Of a stretch of DNA of 15,337 bases, positions 14,181 to 15,337 are shown piece by piece. The notes beneath the pieces are model-generated. The model worked only from the letters and a program-made list of their open reading frames with translations, did no database searches and was not told where the DNA came from. The stretch is from Clostridia bacterium (GTDB lineage Bacteria > Bacillota > Clostridia > Peptostreptococcales > Anaerovoracaceae), in NCBI GenBank assembly GCA_024403005.1, contig JAKSSQ010000019.1, positions 1-15,337 on the forward strand. Direction: 5' to 3'. Position 1 is the stretch's first letter. Each line of letters opens with the position of its first letter. The position numbers and the translations under genes are program-made.

Positions 14181-15323
14181 GTGACCCCAATCAGAACCAT
14201 ATATTTTTTACAATCCCTTTCCGATAATCCGTACTGCAATCTGGCTCTGGAAGATTATCTGTTTTCCATTGAGCAGGATAAGGAATTCCTTATGCTCTGG
14301 CAGAACAGACCTTCCGTTATAGTGGGCAGATATCAGAATACGGCTGAGGAAATAAACAGGGAATATATTGCAGAAAATAATATCACCGTCGCCAGACGCA
14401 TGTCCGGCGGCGGCGCTGTTTATCATGACCTCGGAAATCTGAACTACACTATAATTGTGAACGAGGGCAGCGATACTCTGGATTTCTCGGACTTCGCAAG
14501 ACCTGCAGTCCGGGCTATGAAGAAGTTCGGCGTGGAAGCTGAGTTTTCCGGAAGGAACGACATAGTAGCGTATCCGGACCCGGACATGGCCGAGACTTTC
14601 TGCTTTTCCGAAGAAAACCTGCCGCGCAAGCTTTCCGGCTGTGCCCAGCTTTCGAGAAACGGCAGAACGCTCTACCACGGCTGCATACTGGTTAACTCGG
14701 ACACGGAGGCGGCCTCCGCTGCGCTCCGGCCCAATCCGGCCAAGTACGAATCTACGGCTGTAAAATCCGTAAGATCGAGGATTGTAACTCTCGCAGATCT
14801 GGCAGACCGCCCGGTGGATGCGGCCGGCTTTGCCAAAGTGCTTAAGGAGGAAATCGCGGCAGATTTTGTCGGATTAACTGCCGGCCCCGCGGCGGATGCG
14901 GCAGATTTTGCAGAGTTTGCAGCTTCCCGGAAATCCGGCGAATCCGCTGAATCTTCCGGTGTCTCCAGAATCCTCGTGCCTTACGAGCTCAGCAGCGAAG
15001 CTGAGGCGGAAATCGCTAAGCTGGCAGAAGAGAAGTATTCCACCTGGCAGTGGAACTACGGATTCTACGGAGATTACAAGGTTTCCAGGATCAAACGCTT
15101 CGACTTCGGCACGTTAACAGTTAGTTTGACTGCAGAAGAGGGAATTATTAAAGATTTAAAGATCTCCGGAGATTTCTTTGCTAAAAAGGATCTTTCCGGC
15201 CTGGAAGAAATTCTTTCCGGCTGTCCGATCGACAGTTCCCTTAAATCCGTTCTGGATGCCGCAGACTGCTCTTCCTACATCGCCGGCCTCAAAGCGGAAG
15301 ACCTGGCCGGACTTATCTCGTGA
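14181..15323 (+). CDS. lplA: Lipoate-protein ligase A family protein
   Basis: This 380-residue enzyme should activate free lipoate with ATP and attach it to a lipoyl-domain lysine. The binding loop RRMSGGGAVYHD (72-83), GRND (124-127) and catalytic Lys150 (RKLSGCAQ) are present. A C-terminal accessory domain follows (about 264-380; WQWNYG at 289-294 is typical). Two oddities stand out: ~18 extra residues between GRNDIVA and KLSG (131-149), and an Ala/Ser/Glu-rich linker (about 231-262) between the domains, making it longer than the usual ~330. It begins with GTG one base after the flavoprotein stop, with only a weak ribosome binding site, so translational coupling is likely. Codon use (GCG, CGG, GCC, TCC) looks less biased than in the upstream genes. 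The E3-fused domain in the same cluster is its obvious client. Confidence 0.9.
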   Translation: MTPIRTIYFLQSLSDNPYCNLALEDYLFSIEQDKEFLMLWQNRPSVIVGRYQNTAEEINREYIAENNITVARRMSGGGAVYHDLGNLNYTIIVNEGSDTLDFSDFARPAVRAMKKFGVEAEFSGRNDIVAYPDPDMAETFCFSEENLPRKLSGCAQLSRNGRTLYHGCILVNSDTEAASAALRPNPAKYESTAVKSVRSRIVTLADLADRPVDAAGFAKVLKEEIAADFVGLTAGPAADAADFAEFAASRKSGESAESSGVSRILVPYELSSEAEAEIAKLAEEKYSTWQWNYGFYGDYKVSRIKRFDFGTLTVSLTAEEGIIKDLKISGDFFAKKDLSGLEEILSGCPIDSSLKSVLDAADCSSYIAGLKAEDLAGLIS

Positions 15324-15337
15324 TTGCGGTCACGGTT

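Overview
The window looks like a chromosomal segment of an anaerobic Clostridia-type Bacillota. The reasons are strong GGAGG-type ribosome binding sites, tightly packed co-directional operons with ATGA/GTGA overlaps, sigma-A-like promoters, and several oxygen-sensitive enzymes (16 Cys-ligated clusters' worth of ferredoxin motifs and a cytoplasmic molybdopterin oxidoreductase). No gene identifies the genus.

Region 1 (1-252) is non-coding. It holds two copies of a tRNA-like 3' end (acceptor strand, G discriminator, CCA), each followed by its own strong terminator. Between them lies a highly folded ~125-nt element whose left end is an inverted T-arm-like sequence. This looks like a tRNA(Ser)-derived repeat rather than a working tRNA.

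Region 2 (253-5822) is a hydantoin/dihydropyrimidine catabolic locus. A divergent LysR regulator faces four overlapping or abutting genes: M20 N-carbamoyl-amino-acid amidohydrolase, hydantoin racemase (both catalytic Cys present, at residues 76 and 181), D-hydantoinase/dihydropyrimidinase (carboxylated Lys150), and a class I aminotransferase. Together they could racemise and open a 5-substituted hydantoin, remove the carbamoyl group and pass the amino acid to a transaminase. No transporter is encoded here. A bidirectional terminator at 5866-5902 closes the locus.

Region 3 (5906-15323) is the unusual part. A MarR regulator is divergent from one long co-directional cluster: an AhpD/carboxymuconolactone-decarboxylase-like CxxC protein; a dihydrolipoyl dehydrogenase carrying two N-terminal lipoyl/biotinyl-like domains; a cytoplasmic molybdopterin oxidoreductase; two four-cluster ferredoxins; a standalone protein resembling only the N-terminal part of aldehyde:ferredoxin oxidoreductase; an FAD/NAD(P) oxidoreductase; and a lipoate-protein ligase with unusual insertions. 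The divergent promoters are well defined, and a perfect palindrome sits just downstream of the likely start of the forward transcript, so repression by the MarR protein is likely.

My interpretation of region 3 (inference) is a self-contained redox module. The ligase would lipoylate the E3-tethered domain, E3 would reduce it with NADH, and the lipoyl arm would deliver reducing power to the AhpD-like protein. The Mo enzyme, ferredoxins and flavoprotein would form a linked NAD(P)H/ferredoxin electron chain. No E1, E2 or GcvH partner is present, so this does not look like a 2-oxoacid dehydrogenase or glycine cleavage locus. The substrate of the Mo enzyme cannot be told from sequence.
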